From Clostridiaceae bacterium Marseille-Q4145 (GTDB lineage Bacteria; Bacillota; Clostridia; Lachnospirales; Lachnospiraceae): a stretch of 64,000 bases of DNA. Under the pieces are notes generated by a model. It made no database searches. It saw only the letters and a list, made by a program, of their open reading frames with translations, and was not told the DNA's origin. The stretch is taken from contig JAGTTP010000001.1 in the NCBI GenBank assembly GCA_018223365.1, positions 682,001 through 746,000 of the forward strand, in the 5' to 3' direction. Both the position numbers and the translations under genes were made by a program. Shown one piece after another: positions 42,174 through 51,723 of the stretch. Positions within the stretch are counted from its first letter, which is position 1. Every line of letters starts with the position of its first letter.

Positions 42174-44133
42174 TTAATATCACCTCACTCAACGGTAACG
42201 TAAACGTAAATCTACATCCATGGGGCATATGGTCCGTCAACATAAGCTTTCCCCCATGGGCCTCCACAATCGTACGGCACAATGCAAGTCCCAGCCCCAG
42301 ACTTCGATGGCTGTCCGCTATGGTATTCTTTCCAGTATAGAACATTTCAAAAATGTGCGGCTTCATTTCATCATCAATTCCCGGTCCATCATCCGTAACA
42401 CTGATCTTTGCCTTTCCATCTTCCCTGCATCCGCAAATCCAGATGGTCGATCCTGGCGGTGTATATTTGATGGCATTATCTATCAGATTAACCAGCACCT
42501 GAATCACCAGCTTCACATCCATCCGGGCAAGAATCAGGTCATCACATTCTGGAATGATCTGGTATTCATCATGCTTACGGCTGATATGCTTTAGTGCCTC
42601 CATAATAACTTCATCCAGAAGCTGATCTGTAAATTGAAATTTTAACCTTCCATCATGAATTCTTGTAATGGACAGGAGATTTTCCACCACTGCAGTCAGC
42701 CACTCTGCATCATCATAAATATCCGAATAAATCTGCTGTTTCATTCTATCATCCAGGCTTTTCCCATTATGAAGAAGCATATCTGCATTTCCGGAGATCG
42801 AGCAAAGCGGAGTCCGAAGATCATGAGAAATGGCCCGCAGCAAATCTGCCCGCAGCTGCTCATTCTTTGCCATGATGGCGTTCTTCTCTTTCTCCTCCGC
42901 ATTTCTGATATTTTCCATGGCAAGGGCACATTCATTGATGACAGAAAGTACAATGCTGTATGCAAAGGAATCCAGTTCCTCTTTTCCCATGGAAATCCCA
43001 ATCACACCATATACATAATTTCCCATGCGAATTGCCAGATACAGACATCTGGCCTCACTGAAATGATGCGTCGTTGCGCCGGCACGTTTTCCGTTCTCAT
43101 ATACCCAACGAGCTACGTTCTGTTCCTTTTCATTCAACAGTTCCTGTTCAGAAAAGATTCCCTGTTCAGAAAAAAGAGTCCCTTCCGACAAAATTCCATT
43201 CTCCGCCACATAGGTCACAATGCTGCACTCCATCAGCCTGGTCAGCTGTGTGCAGGTAATGTCCAGCATTTCATCTTTGCTTTTTGCCTGCTGCAGCTGA
43301 CGGTCGGTATCAAACAGAATCTGGGTGCGAAAAGCCTGCTGCGCTGAAATCTTTGCATGTGTTTTCAATTTTGCAGCCAGTGTTCCGGCTATCACGGAGG
43401 AAAGCAGCATAATGGCAAGGGTAACCGGATATCCCACTGCATAAGTTTGAAATGACATCCTTGGTTCTGTCAGAAAAAAGCAGAAAAGAAACACACTTAA
43501 AAACGATCCTGCCAGACTGCAGAAATATCCATCCGTAAGAACAGAAGTAAGCAGCACTCCAAGAATATAGATGGTCACCACATTGGTATCTGTAAAATGA
43601 AGTTTTTCGAACAAAAGACCAATCACCGTACAGGCAGTAAAAATAAGCAGTGTCAGCAAAAGATCTCTGGCGGATGGATGTTTCCAGTGTATCTCATAAT
43701 GCCTTTTTCGATAATTTTCTGCCTGAACAGTATCCGGAATGATATGGATATCGATATCCGGCACAAGTTCAATCAGTTTCTCTGTCAGAGTACGTCTGCT
43801 GAAAAAATGACTTTTTATTACGCTGCTTTGCCCTATCACAATTTTTGTTACCCCGGATAAATGTGCGTACTCCGCAATTTGTAATGCCACATCCTCCCCG
43901 TGGGTCATCACGATTTCCGCACCGGATTCTTCCGCATACCGGATATGAGCTTCCAGTCTCTCCTTATCGGCTGATATGGTTTCTGCCCCTGTCTGTACAT
44001 ATAAAGCAGTAAAGCGGGCATGAAATACGCCCGCCATCTTTGCTGCTGTAGATATGATTTTTTTATTCGTCGGTGATGATGACAGACAGACAAGAATATG
44101 CTCATCCTTTTCTTCCACTATTGTACCCATCAC
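42166..44133 (-). CDS. KdpD-like sensor histidine kinase without the N-terminal KdpD domain
   Basis: 655 residues. Universal-stress-protein domain at about 10-135 (HILVCLSSSPTNKKIISTAA), four membrane helices of the DUF4118 type at about 165-255, a GAF-like region at about 280-400, HisKA with AISHDLRTPLCSISGNADML near 425-490, and HATPase_c ending near 650 (NLIDNAIKYTPPGSTIW, DDGPGIDDEM, LGLGLALC). Full KdpD proteins start with an additional cytoplasmic KdpD domain of about 200 residues, which is absent here. No kdpFABC is present; trkA/trkH are the neighbours. Confidence 0.9.
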   Translation of the reverse strand: MMGTIVEEKDEHILVCLSSSPTNKKIISTAAKMAGVFHARFTALYVQTGAETISADKERLEAHIRYAEESGAEIVMTHGEDVALQIAEYAHLSGVTKIVIGQSSVIKSHFFSRRTLTEKLIELVPDIDIHIIPDTVQAENYRKRHYEIHWKHPSARDLLLTLLIFTACTVIGLLFEKLHFTDTNVVTIYILGVLLTSVLTDGYFCSLAGSFLSVFLFCFFLTEPRMSFQTYAVGYPVTLAIMLLSSVIAGTLAAKLKTHAKISAQQAFRTQILFDTDRQLQQAKSKDEMLDITCTQLTRLMECSIVTYVAENGILSEGTLFSEQGIFSEQELLNEKEQNVARWVYENGKRAGATTHHFSEARCLYLAIRMGNYVYGVIGISMGKEELDSFAYSIVLSVINECALAMENIRNAEEKEKNAIMAKNEQLRADLLRAISHDLRTPLCSISGNADMLLHNGKSLDDRMKQQIYSDIYDDAEWLTAVVENLLSITRIHDGRLKFQFTDQLLDEVIMEALKHISRKHDEYQIIPECDDLILARMDVKLVIQVLVNLIDNAIKYTPPGSTIWICGCREDGKAKISVTDDGPGIDDEMKPHIFEMFYTGKNTIADSHRSLGLGLALCRTIVEAHGGKLMLTDHMPHGCRFTFTLPLSEVILNE

Positions 44134-44211
44134 TTCTGCCGCCTTTTCCTATTTTGAAAAAAGTATATCATGAGACCGATTTGTGGTCAAAATCTTTCAT
44201 CTCTTCCGATC

Positions 44212-44859
44212 TCAGATGTGAAAACATTTCTGGATTGCTTTATATTCCCCAAGCACCAGCAACGAAACATGATTTTCCAACAGTGTGTCCGGAGTAATCG
44301 TCATATTCATTTCTCTGCCGTTTTTCACTGCAATAATATTAATCCTGTATTTTTTCCGGATATCAAGCTCTCCGACTGTTTTTCCTATCCATTCTTTCGG
44401 AACCTCTACCTCAAAAATTGCATGGGACGAATCCACTTCCATGTAATCAAGAATATGGTCATCTGTATAACGGATAGATGCCCATTTTGCCACCTGCTTT
44501 TCCGGATAAACGACTTTGTCAGCGCCGTTTCGCAGGAGAAATTTTTCCTGTACATCCCGTTCCGCCCGGGAAATCACTAATTTGGCTCCCAGCTCTTTTA
44601 GCAGAGACGTCGTTTCCAGAGAATTCTGAAAGCTGTCTCCGATGGTAACAAAACAAATATCATAATTTCCCACTCCAAGAGATTCCAGAAATTCTGCATC
44701 TGTACTGTCTCCAATCTGTGCGTTCGTGACAAAGGGAAGAATTTTATTTACCCTTTCTTCATTCACATCTACCGCCATGATCTCATGTCCTAATGAGTGT
44801 AACTGCTTTGCAATATGGCTTCCAAACCGTCCAAGACCGATCAGTAATACATTTTTCAT
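44212..44859 (-). CDS. trkA: Trk/Ktr potassium uptake regulatory subunit (TrkA/KtrA)
   Basis: 215 residues. RCK N domain with NAD-binding motif LLIGLGRFGSHIAKQLHSLGH and acidic DVNEERV (nucleotide ribose), and a C-terminal RCK C domain at about 135-210. Peripheral membrane gating subunit. It starts 27 nt downstream of trkH and is followed by the kinase gene, forming the unit trkH-trkA-kdpD-kdpE on the minus strand. Confidence 0.92.
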   Translation of the reverse strand: MKNVLLIGLGRFGSHIAKQLHSLGHEIMAVDVNEERVNKILPFVTNAQIGDSTDAEFLESLGVGNYDICFVTIGDSFQNSLETTSLLKELGAKLVISRAERDVQEKFLLRNGADKVVYPEKQVAKWASIRYTDDHILDYMEVDSSHAIFEVEVPKEWIGKTVGELDIRKKYRINIIAVKNGREMNMTITPDTLLENHVSLLVLGEYKAIQKCFHI

Positions 44860-44886
44860 GATCCATCATTCCTCTTTTCTCTGTTG

Positions 44887-46221
44887 TCATCCGATCATTA
44901 CTTTTTCCATCGGAAATCTTGCATTTGCTTTATTTTTTCCGGAGAACACCGCGTATATCAATGTCAGTCCTCCCACGCGTCCCATATACATCAGCAGTAT
45001 CAGAACATACAGGGAGATTTTGTGCAGGGAAGGTGTGATTCCGAGTGTCAGTCCGACAGTTCCCATGGCAGATGCCGCTTCAAAAAGGCTGCTCAGCATC
45101 GGCAGTCCTTCTGCTGTGCTTATCATAATGCCCCCTGCAAGAAACATCATAAAATATAACATGGCAATTGATGCCGCATTTTTAATTACCTGATCATCAA
45201 TTCTCCGTCCAAATGCACCTGCATGTTCCTGGCTTTTAAAGGTCGCCACTGCATTCAGAAGAAGTACCGCAAATGTAGTCGTTTTCATACCGCCAGCGGT
45301 AGAACCGGGAGATCCTCCAATTAACATCAGAAGTATCATGACCACTTTGGAAGCCTCCGTCATCATCGTGATATCCACTGTATTGAATCCAGCTGTTCTT
45401 GGTGTGACAGACTGAAAAACAGAAGCCAGAAAGCGGCTTTTTACTGGCAAATATTGAAAATCAGCAAAAAAGAAAAAGCATGCAGGGAAGATAATCAGAC
45501 ATACAGTAGTCGCAAGAATCAGCTTGCTCTGCATCCTGTAATTTTTAAATTTCCATTTATATTCACAAATATCCTCCCAGGTGAGAAACCCAATTCCACC
45601 AATGATAATCAGTCCTATAATGACCCCATTGACCAGAATATTGTCAGCATATCCCACAATTGACGGATACAAATGTCCTTCCCTGCCCAGGATATCGAAT
45701 CCGGCATTGCAGAAAGCTGATATCGAATGGAAGACTGCCATCCAGATTCCTTTCCAGCCAAAATCATGGCAAAAAACCGGTAACAGCAGAAGTGCTCCCA
45801 TTCCTTCTATAAGAAATGTCCCTTTCAAAATGAATTTTGTCAGACGGACAATGCCCCCTACCTTGGGAGCTGAGATCGCATTCTGCATGGTGCTGCGCTG
45901 CATCAGTGAGATTTTTCTTCCTGACATCATGGACACTGCAGCAGCAACCGTTACCACGCCAAATCCGCCTGTCTGTATCAGGATAAGAATGACTGCCTGT
46001 CCAAAGGAAGACCAGTAACTTCCGGTATCCTGTACTACCAGCCCGGTCACACACACTGCCGAGGTTGCCGTAAAGAGCGCTTCATGAAAAGGAGTCACTG
46101 CTCCTTTCACCGAAGCCCACGGCAACATTAAAAGGAGTGCACCAGACAGGATTACGCCTGCAAAACCTAAAATAATAACCTGGAAAGATGTCAGATGTAT
46201 TTTGTGTAGATTTTCCGACAT
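44887..46221 (-). CDS. trkH: Trk/Ktr potassium transporter membrane subunit (TrkH/KtrB)
   Basis: 444 residues with repeated M1-P-M2 units. Filter-like blocks include TSAVCVTGLVVQD, HSISAFCNAGFD, SVTPRTAGFNTVD and GSPGSTAGGMKTTTFAV. Potassium (possibly sodium-coupled) uptake channel subunit, dependent on TrkA for gating. First gene of the potassium unit. Confidence 0.93.
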   Translation of the reverse strand: MSENLHKIHLTSFQVIILGFAGVILSGALLLMLPWASVKGAVTPFHEALFTATSAVCVTGLVVQDTGSYWSSFGQAVILILIQTGGFGVVTVAAAVSMMSGRKISLMQRSTMQNAISAPKVGGIVRLTKFILKGTFLIEGMGALLLLPVFCHDFGWKGIWMAVFHSISAFCNAGFDILGREGHLYPSIVGYADNILVNGVIIGLIIIGGIGFLTWEDICEYKWKFKNYRMQSKLILATTVCLIIFPACFFFFADFQYLPVKSRFLASVFQSVTPRTAGFNTVDITMMTEASKVVMILLMLIGGSPGSTAGGMKTTTFAVLLLNAVATFKSQEHAGAFGRRIDDQVIKNAASIAMLYFMMFLAGGIMISTAEGLPMLSSLFEAASAMGTVGLTLGITPSLHKISLYVLILLMYMGRVGGLTLIYAVFSGKNKANARFPMEKVMIG

Positions 46222-46325
46222 ATATCATATATTCTCGCTTTCTTTTTTCTTCCATTATATATTATATATGCCAAAAATCAAAGATCGTGTAAGAATATTC
46301 GATTTGATATTAAGATTGTATTAAG

Positions 46326-46482
46326 AATATTTGTAACTATTCAGAGCCATGCAAAACTGCGTTCTGCGAATGCTTGCATTCAGGCAGATAAGCAGTTTTA
46401 TATGGCGAAGTAACCACATGAGCAAAAGGAAAGCTTCGAAGAAGCGATTTTGCGAATGGGGTTCTGAATAGTTACGAATATT
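46326..46482. mobile_element. MITE-like element with 17-23 bp terminal inverted repeats
   Basis: Ends read AATATTTGTAACTATTCAG and, inverted, AATATTCGTAACTATTCAG, continuing into AGCC versus AACC. The element is about 157 bp, carries no transposase, and is flanked by AATATT on both sides (palindromic, so either part of the repeat or a target duplication). A 62-codon frame inside it is not credible as a gene. It lies between trkH and the DUF2284 gene. A full-length parent element would be needed to assign it to an IS family. Confidence 0.65.
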
Positions 46483-46505
46483 GTATGTATAAAACCTGTT
46501 TTGAA

Positions 46506-46973
46506 TCAATCATGAAATAGAATCTGCGAGAAGTAACGGACCTTGTCGTCATTCGCCCAGCAGGTCATGCCCACAGCATCTGCCATCATCTGCGCATCTA
46601 CACAGTAAGCCGACATACAGGAATTATGCTTATAGGGACCTGCTGTCATGAGCAGCAAATCTGTCTTTCCGTCTTCTTTCATCCTCTCTGCCAGCGCTTC
46701 TGTCAGTTTGTTATGTGCCACTTTAGCTTTCTTAAAATCCATGGAATACTCCTGCATGGTCTGAAGCACCAGTGCTTTTTCATACTTCATTGCATGTTTC
46801 TTCATTTCTTCCACCGTTCCGCTCTCCGGTGGACATGCAGGATTCAGATCATAATTTCCGCACCGATTCTCCTCGCAAAAGACACGGTATTCCGGCTTGA
46901 ATACCAGATCTTTCGTATCCATAATTGCTGCATCTGAAAATCCCAGTTCTTTTGCTGTTTTTATTAAATCCAT
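46506..46973 (-). CDS. DUF2284 predicted metal-binding protein
   Basis: 155 residues from ATG 46973 (GAGGAA upstream); an upstream extension lacks a ribosome site. Cys-rich spacing CEENRCGNYDLNPACPP and CMSAYCVDAQ matches the DUF2284 family, proposed to bind a metal or iron-sulfur cluster. No biochemical role is established. The MATE transporter gene starts upstream with a gap of about 52 nt, so the two may be co-transcribed. Confidence 0.87.
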   Translation of the reverse strand: MDLIKTAKELGFSDAAIMDTKDLVFKPEYRVFCEENRCGNYDLNPACPPESGTVEEMKKHAMKYEKALVLQTMQEYSMDFKKAKVAHNKLTEALAERMKEDGKTDLLLMTAGPYKHNSCMSAYCVDAQMMADAVGMTCWANDDKVRYFSQILFHD

Positions 46974-47025
46974 GATGTATTCCTCTTTTCCTCTGTTTTT
47001 GCTGACTGCACGGCATCTTCTTTTT

Positions 47026-48384
47026 CTATGCGGCTTTCTCCGCAAATTGTTTTTCCAGTTTTCTCATATACAGTACATACACGATGAAAATCAGTCCTCC
47101 TGTAAATACCCAGGACGAAATATACACATTCATGAGCATATCGTAGGTCGGTATCCACCTAAATACCGTTACCAGCCAGATCATACGAAATACCACCGTT
47201 CCGAGAATGGTGATAATGGAAGGCTCCAGTGATTTTCCCATACCTCGTAATGCTGCGCTCTCCACCTCGTAGGTGGCAGTCAGGCCCTCCAGGGAACAGA
47301 CATGGTGCATACGGATGAGACCATACACTGCCACCGCATCACTGATAGTATAGATGCTGACAAAAAAGTCATCCCAGATCATAAAGACTATGCTTAAAAT
47401 TTCCGTAAATCCCATGCCAAACAGCATACACAACCAGAAAATCTTCTTACAGCGCTTCAGATTTCCTGCACCAAAGTTCTGACTGGTAAAGGTGACCGCA
47501 GCCTGTGCAAAGGCATTGGCAATGTCGTAAGTAAAATACTCAAAATTCAGTGCCAGAGAAGAGCCTGCAATGGCGTCCTCACCAAAACTGTTGATTCCGC
47601 TCTGAATAAAGACATTGGAGACAGAAAAGATAGCTCCCTGAATGCCCGCCGGGATACCGATCATCAGCACCCTTTTCAGATCTTTCCACTCGATATGCAT
47701 CTTATGAAACCGGAACTTGAACTCATCTTCTTTTCCATGAAGGTGCACCAATACCAGAGCAGTGCTAAGCATATTGGAAATGGTCGTGGAGATAGCAACG
47801 CCCTCCACTCCCAGTCCAAAGCAGATGACAAATACCAGATTCAGAATGACATTGACGGTTCCGGACAATACCAGATAGTACATCGGTCTTTTGGTGTCTC
47901 CGTAACTTCTGAGAATCGCCGCACCAAAATTATAAATGGTCATAAACGGAATACCAATAAAGTAAATCCGGATATACAACAGGGCTTCGTTAATCACGCT
48001 CTCTGGAGTGCCGGATGCTTCCAACACGGTTCTGGCGGTAAGAAATCCAAGTCCCATCAGAACCACGCCCAGAATCATACCAAAGGTCAGAATTGTATGT
48101 ACCATTCCGCTGATGCGGTTTCTCTGCCCCTGCCCGATTAGATTGGCCAACGCCGCATTGGGTCCAACCGCCAGTCCTACAATCAGATTAACAAAAATAC
48201 CGACCAGTGCGACACAACTTCCTACCGCTGCCAATGCGGCAGATCCCGCAAATCTTCCCACCACTGCCACATCCGCAGAGTTAAATAACTGCTGTAAAAT
48301 ACTGCTGAATGCCAGTGGAATGGCAAAAAGAATTAATTTTCCAGCCAGGCCGCCATGCAGCATATCCATTTCTTTTGTTTTCAT
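47026..48384 (-). CDS. MATE family efflux transporter
   Basis: 452 residues, about 12 membrane helices in two MatE halves (NSADVAVVGRFAGSAALAAVG near the first half and its counterpart GINSFGEDAIAGSS in the second). Exports drugs or metabolites using Na+ or H+ gradients; substrate unknown. Divergent from the next MATE gene across a 109-nt region with overlapping promoter elements. Confidence 0.9.
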   Translation of the reverse strand: MKTKEMDMLHGGLAGKLILFAIPLAFSSILQQLFNSADVAVVGRFAGSAALAAVGSCVALVGIFVNLIVGLAVGPNAALANLIGQGQRNRISGMVHTILTFGMILGVVLMGLGFLTARTVLEASGTPESVINEALLYIRIYFIGIPFMTIYNFGAAILRSYGDTKRPMYYLVLSGTVNVILNLVFVICFGLGVEGVAISTTISNMLSTALVLVHLHGKEDEFKFRFHKMHIEWKDLKRVLMIGIPAGIQGAIFSVSNVFIQSGINSFGEDAIAGSSLALNFEYFTYDIANAFAQAAVTFTSQNFGAGNLKRCKKIFWLCMLFGMGFTEILSIVFMIWDDFFVSIYTISDAVAVYGLIRMHHVCSLEGLTATYEVESAALRGMGKSLEPSIITILGTVVFRMIWLVTVFRWIPTYDMLMNVYISSWVFTGGLIFIVYVLYMRKLEKQFAEKAA

Positions 48385-48413
48385 CTATTTTCGCTCCATA
48401 GTTATTATTCTTC

Positions 48414-48456
48414 TTGACTACATGGTTACCCTATAGTATATACTGTCTTTTGTCAA
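48414..48456. promoter_or_regulatory. Divergent promoter region between two MATE genes with dyad
   Basis: Plus strand: TTGACT (48414-48419), 17-nt spacer, TATATA (48437-48442). Minus strand: TTGACA (48451-48456) facing it. Between lies the palindrome AGTATATACT and an ACCCTATAG element resembling sites of MerR-type regulators. A single regulator could control both exporters; no MerR gene is nearby. Confidence 0.5.
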
Positions 48457-48493
48457 TCATTTAGTTTTCGATTTAAAAGAGGAATTTTAACAG

Positions 48494-49828
48494 ATGAATC
48501 ATTCGATTAATCAGAATATTACCCCTGCGGGGCTTTTGAAATTTGCGGCACCATCCATCATTATGATGGTGTTCATGTCATTATATACCATCGTGGACGG
48601 CATCTTTGTCTCACGATTTCTGGGCAGTAATGCCCTGTCATCACTGAATATTGTGTATCCGGTAATCAATGTGGCGATTGCTATTTCCACCATGCTTGGC
48701 ACCGGCGGCAATGCCATTGTCAGTAAATATCTAGGGGAAAAAAAAGAAGAACGTGCCAGCGAAGCGTTGACCCAGTTTGTCATTCTGACACTGGTTCTTA
48801 GTGTCATCCTTCTGATTCTCTCAGAATGTTTTCTGACACCCTTTTCCAGATTTTTGGGTGCCAGTGACGTGCTGCTAGCAGACTGCCGCCTGTATCTCGG
48901 TACTTCCATGCTGTTTGCACCGGCCTGTATGCTGCAAGCTGTCTTTCAGTCTTTTTTCGTAACCGCCGGACGTCCGGGACTTGGACTGCTTCTAATGACG
49001 GGGGCTGGCATCCTGAATATGATCCTGGACTATGTGCTGATTGTTCCCTGCCAGATGGGCATTGCAGGAGCTGCTCTGGCTACCGGTATCGGGCAGTGCA
49101 TTCCGGCTGTTTTCGGACTGTTCTTTTTTGCCTTTTCCAGAAAGGGACTTCGATTCTGCAAGTTTACCTTTTCCATAAAGGAAATCCTGGATGCCTGCTA
49201 TAATGGCTCTTCCGAAATGGTATCCCAGCTATCCAATGCCGTGATTACTTTCCTGTTCAACATCGTTATGATGTCTTTAGCAGGCGAGCATGGTGTTGCT
49301 GCCATTACCATCCTTTTATACGGACAGTTTTTATTCAATGCTTTTTATCTGGGATTCTCCATTGGAATCAGTCCTGTTATTGGTTTCCAGTATGGTGCCG
49401 GAGACCGGGAGAAGCTGCGGAAAATTTATCGAATTTCTTTCCTGTTCGTCGCTGTTTCATCCTTTGCGATTGTTACGGCAGCCATTTTCTTCTCACCGAC
49501 CATCGTGACCATTTTTACCACAGAACAACACACCTGGCAACTGGCTTCTGTTGGCTTCCGGCTGTTTGCTATTAACTTCTTATTCAGTGGAATTAATATT
49601 ACCTCATCAGGATTTTTTACTGCATTGTCCAACGGAAAGGTTTCCGCCATTATTTCTTTCTGCAGAACACTGGTATTCATCGTCATCTCACTGATGATCC
49701 TTCCGCGGATTTTTGGCATTAATGGAGCCTGGATTGCCATTCCGGTGGCTGAATTCCTGACACTTCTTATCACCGGTTGGATGCATCGGACATATTTTCT
49801 GGTACCAGGTGAACAGAATTATTTGTAG
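48494..49828 (+). CDS. MATE family efflux transporter
   Basis: 444 residues with 12 predicted membrane helices. Typical MatE start LKFAAPSIIMMVFMSLYTIVDGIFVSRFLGSNALSSLNI and internal repeat DYVLIVPCQMGIAGAALATGIGQC. GAGGAA upstream of the ATG. Transcribed divergently from the other MATE gene; substrate unknown. Confidence 0.9.
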   Translation: MNHSINQNITPAGLLKFAAPSIIMMVFMSLYTIVDGIFVSRFLGSNALSSLNIVYPVINVAIAISTMLGTGGNAIVSKYLGEKKEERASEALTQFVILTLVLSVILLILSECFLTPFSRFLGASDVLLADCRLYLGTSMLFAPACMLQAVFQSFFVTAGRPGLGLLLMTGAGILNMILDYVLIVPCQMGIAGAALATGIGQCIPAVFGLFFFAFSRKGLRFCKFTFSIKEILDACYNGSSEMVSQLSNAVITFLFNIVMMSLAGEHGVAAITILLYGQFLFNAFYLGFSIGISPVIGFQYGAGDREKLRKIYRISFLFVAVSSFAIVTAAIFFSPTIVTIFTTEQHTWQLASVGFRLFAINFLFSGINITSSGFFTALSNGKVSAIISFCRTLVFIVISLMILPRIFGINGAWIAIPVAEFLTLLITGWMHRTYFLVPGEQNYL

Positions 49829-49986
49829 CTGTTCGTCTGGGCATATACGGCCCTGGATATGTTCAATGCTCAAAGCATATATCGGAAAATGTATTTTGAA
49901 TGAAATAAGCTTATAGTTTTGATTCAATTGGCGATATGGAAAAATTCACAGCTTCTCTGCCCGGACTTTTTGTTTTTTCGTTCCTT

Positions 49987-50553
49987 TCACTGGCTGCATT
50001 TCGTTATCTTCTCTTCCGTCTCTTCCAGCACTTCCTGTCTCAGTGTCTTCAGATACTCAGAAAACTGTACCTTATCATTTCCATAGGTACGCTGCAGCTC
50101 ATATTCATGGTCAGCCCAGGTAGATATATCGGACTCATTATGCTGGATCACCGCTTCCAAATTATCAAGCGCTTTATAAATCTTCGCCTCAACTGTCTCG
50201 CGTGCTTCCATCTCCTGATAAAGTGCTGTCATCTCTTCCCTGAAAGGCGAAGGCAGCTGATCAACCCATTCCTGAAGAAGCTGTTCTTCCCGTTGCTCAT
50301 CTGCTTTCGTTTTATCAAAAGTGGGAATATCCCCGGTAAAGCATTCACCCAGATCATGAATGAGGCACATCTTGATCACTTTATTCATATCCGCTTCAGG
50401 AAATTCATCACTGATCCAGTAAGCCATTAGAGACACTCTCCAGCTGTGTTCCGCCACGCTTTCTCTTCGTCCACCGGATGTATCACAATGACGCAGGGTA
50501 TCCTTTAACTGTTCTGCAGTGTGGAGTGCTTTCATTAAATCCCGCACATTCAT
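49987..50553 (-). CDS. HD-domain hydrolase (YfbR-like 5'-nucleotidase family)
   Basis: 188 residues. HD motifs HSWRVSLMAYW and KMCLIHDLGECFTGDIP, followed by a second Asp region (ALDNLEAVIQHNESDI), as in metal-dependent nucleotidases acting on deoxynucleoside monophosphates. AGGAGG-type site before the ATG, directly downstream of the aldolase terminator. Confidence 0.85.
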   Translation of the reverse strand: MNVRDLMKALHTAEQLKDTLRHCDTSGGRRESVAEHSWRVSLMAYWISDEFPEADMNKVIKMCLIHDLGECFTGDIPTFDKTKADEQREEQLLQEWVDQLPSPFREEMTALYQEMEARETVEAKIYKALDNLEAVIQHNESDISTWADHEYELQRTYGNDKVQFSEYLKTLRQEVLEETEEKITKCSQ

Positions 50554-50566
50554 TTTTTCCTCCTAC

Positions 50567-50600
50567 ACAAAAACCCGTCCGGTTTTCACCGGGCGGGTTT
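50567..50600 (-). terminator. Terminator after fba
   Basis: AAACCCGCCCGGTG-AAA-ACCGGACGGGTTTTTGTG on the minus strand: a 12-13 bp stem followed by a T run, 20 nt downstream of the aldolase stop codon. Confidence 0.88.
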
Positions 50601-50620
50601 CAAATTCAGTTCGAAAAAAC

Positions 50621-51589
50621 TTAAGCTTTTCCGTTGGATCCAAGAACGTTAACGATCTTGTGAGCAACCATATCTTTAACAGCCTGACGAGCCGGTTTCA
50701 GATACTGTCTCGGGTCGAAGTGATCCGGATGCTCAGCCATGTATTTTCTGATGTTACCAGTCATAGCAAGACGGATATCGGAATCGATGTTGATCTTGCA
50801 GACAGCGAGCTCAGCTGCTTTTCTCAGCTGCTCTTCCGGAATACCTACAGCATCCGGCATGTTTCCGCCGTACTGGTTAACCATCTTTACGAACTCCTGC
50901 GGTACAGAAGAAGATCCATGAAGAACGATCGGGAACTCCGGAAGTCTCTTCATGCACTCCTCAAGTACGTCGAAACGCAGTGGTGGCGGAACAAGGATTC
51001 CGTCAGCATTTCTGGTACACTGATCCGGAGTGAATTTGTAAGCACCGTGAGAGGTTCCGATTGCGATTGCAAGAGAGTCGCATCCAGTTCTGTCAACGAA
51101 CTCCTCAACCTCTTCCGGACGAGTGTAGCTCTCATGACCAGATTCAACAACAACTTCATCCTCGATACCAGCCAGAGTACCAAGCTCTGCCTCTACAACT
51201 ACGCCGTGAGCATGTGCATACTCAACAACCTGTTTGGTTACTGCGATGTTGTCCTCGAAAGATTTGGAAGAAGCATCGATCATAACGGAAGTGAATCCGC
51301 CATCGATACAGGATTTGCAAAGCTCAAAGCTATCGCCATGATCCAGATGCAGAGCGATCGGAATATCCGGATTCTCAATAACTGCTGCCTCTACCAGTTT
51401 TACAAGGTAGGTGTGGTTAGCGTAAGCTCTTGCGCCCTTGGATACCTGCAGGATAACCGGGCTCTTCAGCTCTCCAGCTGCCTCAGTGATACCCTGAACG
51501 ATCTCCATGTTGTTTACGTTGAAAGCACCAACTGCATAGCCGCCATGATAAGCTTTTTTAAACATTTCAGTGGTTGTAACTAATGCCAT
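50621..51589 (-). CDS. fba: Class II fructose-1,6-bisphosphate aldolase
   Basis: 322 residues from ATG 51589; a longer upstream reading has no ribosome site. Class II zinc motifs: LHLDHGDSFELCKSCIDGGFTSVMIDAS, VEAELGTLAG, IGTSHGAYKF and VLHGSSSVPQEFV. Central glycolysis enzyme. Codon use is strongly biased, as expected for high expression. A potential promoter with TTGATT lies near 51640-51668. Confidence 0.95.
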   Translation of the reverse strand: MALVTTTEMFKKAYHGGYAVGAFNVNNMEIVQGITEAAGELKSPVILQVSKGARAYANHTYLVKLVEAAVIENPDIPIALHLDHGDSFELCKSCIDGGFTSVMIDASSKSFEDNIAVTKQVVEYAHAHGVVVEAELGTLAGIEDEVVVESGHESYTRPEEVEEFVDRTGCDSLAIAIGTSHGAYKFTPDQCTRNADGILVPPPLRFDVLEECMKRLPEFPIVLHGSSSVPQEFVKMVNQYGGNMPDAVGIPEEQLRKAAELAVCKINIDSDIRLAMTGNIRKYMAEHPDHFDPRQYLKPARQAVKDMVAHKIVNVLGSNGKA

Positions 51590-51723
51590 TGTTTTGTCTT
51601 CCTTTCTTTTCCTATTCTGGCACAAATGTGCCTGTACTTCGTATATTACTACATTTTTTTAAAATCAACAAGGAATTTCTCATAATTTTTGCAGATTTTT
51701 TAACAAGCCTCGAAAACAGCATT

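Noticed and set aside
46321..46509. 62-codon gene inside the inverted-repeat element
   Set aside because: It covers the whole element including its terminal repeats and has no ribosome site, so is best explained as a chance frame.
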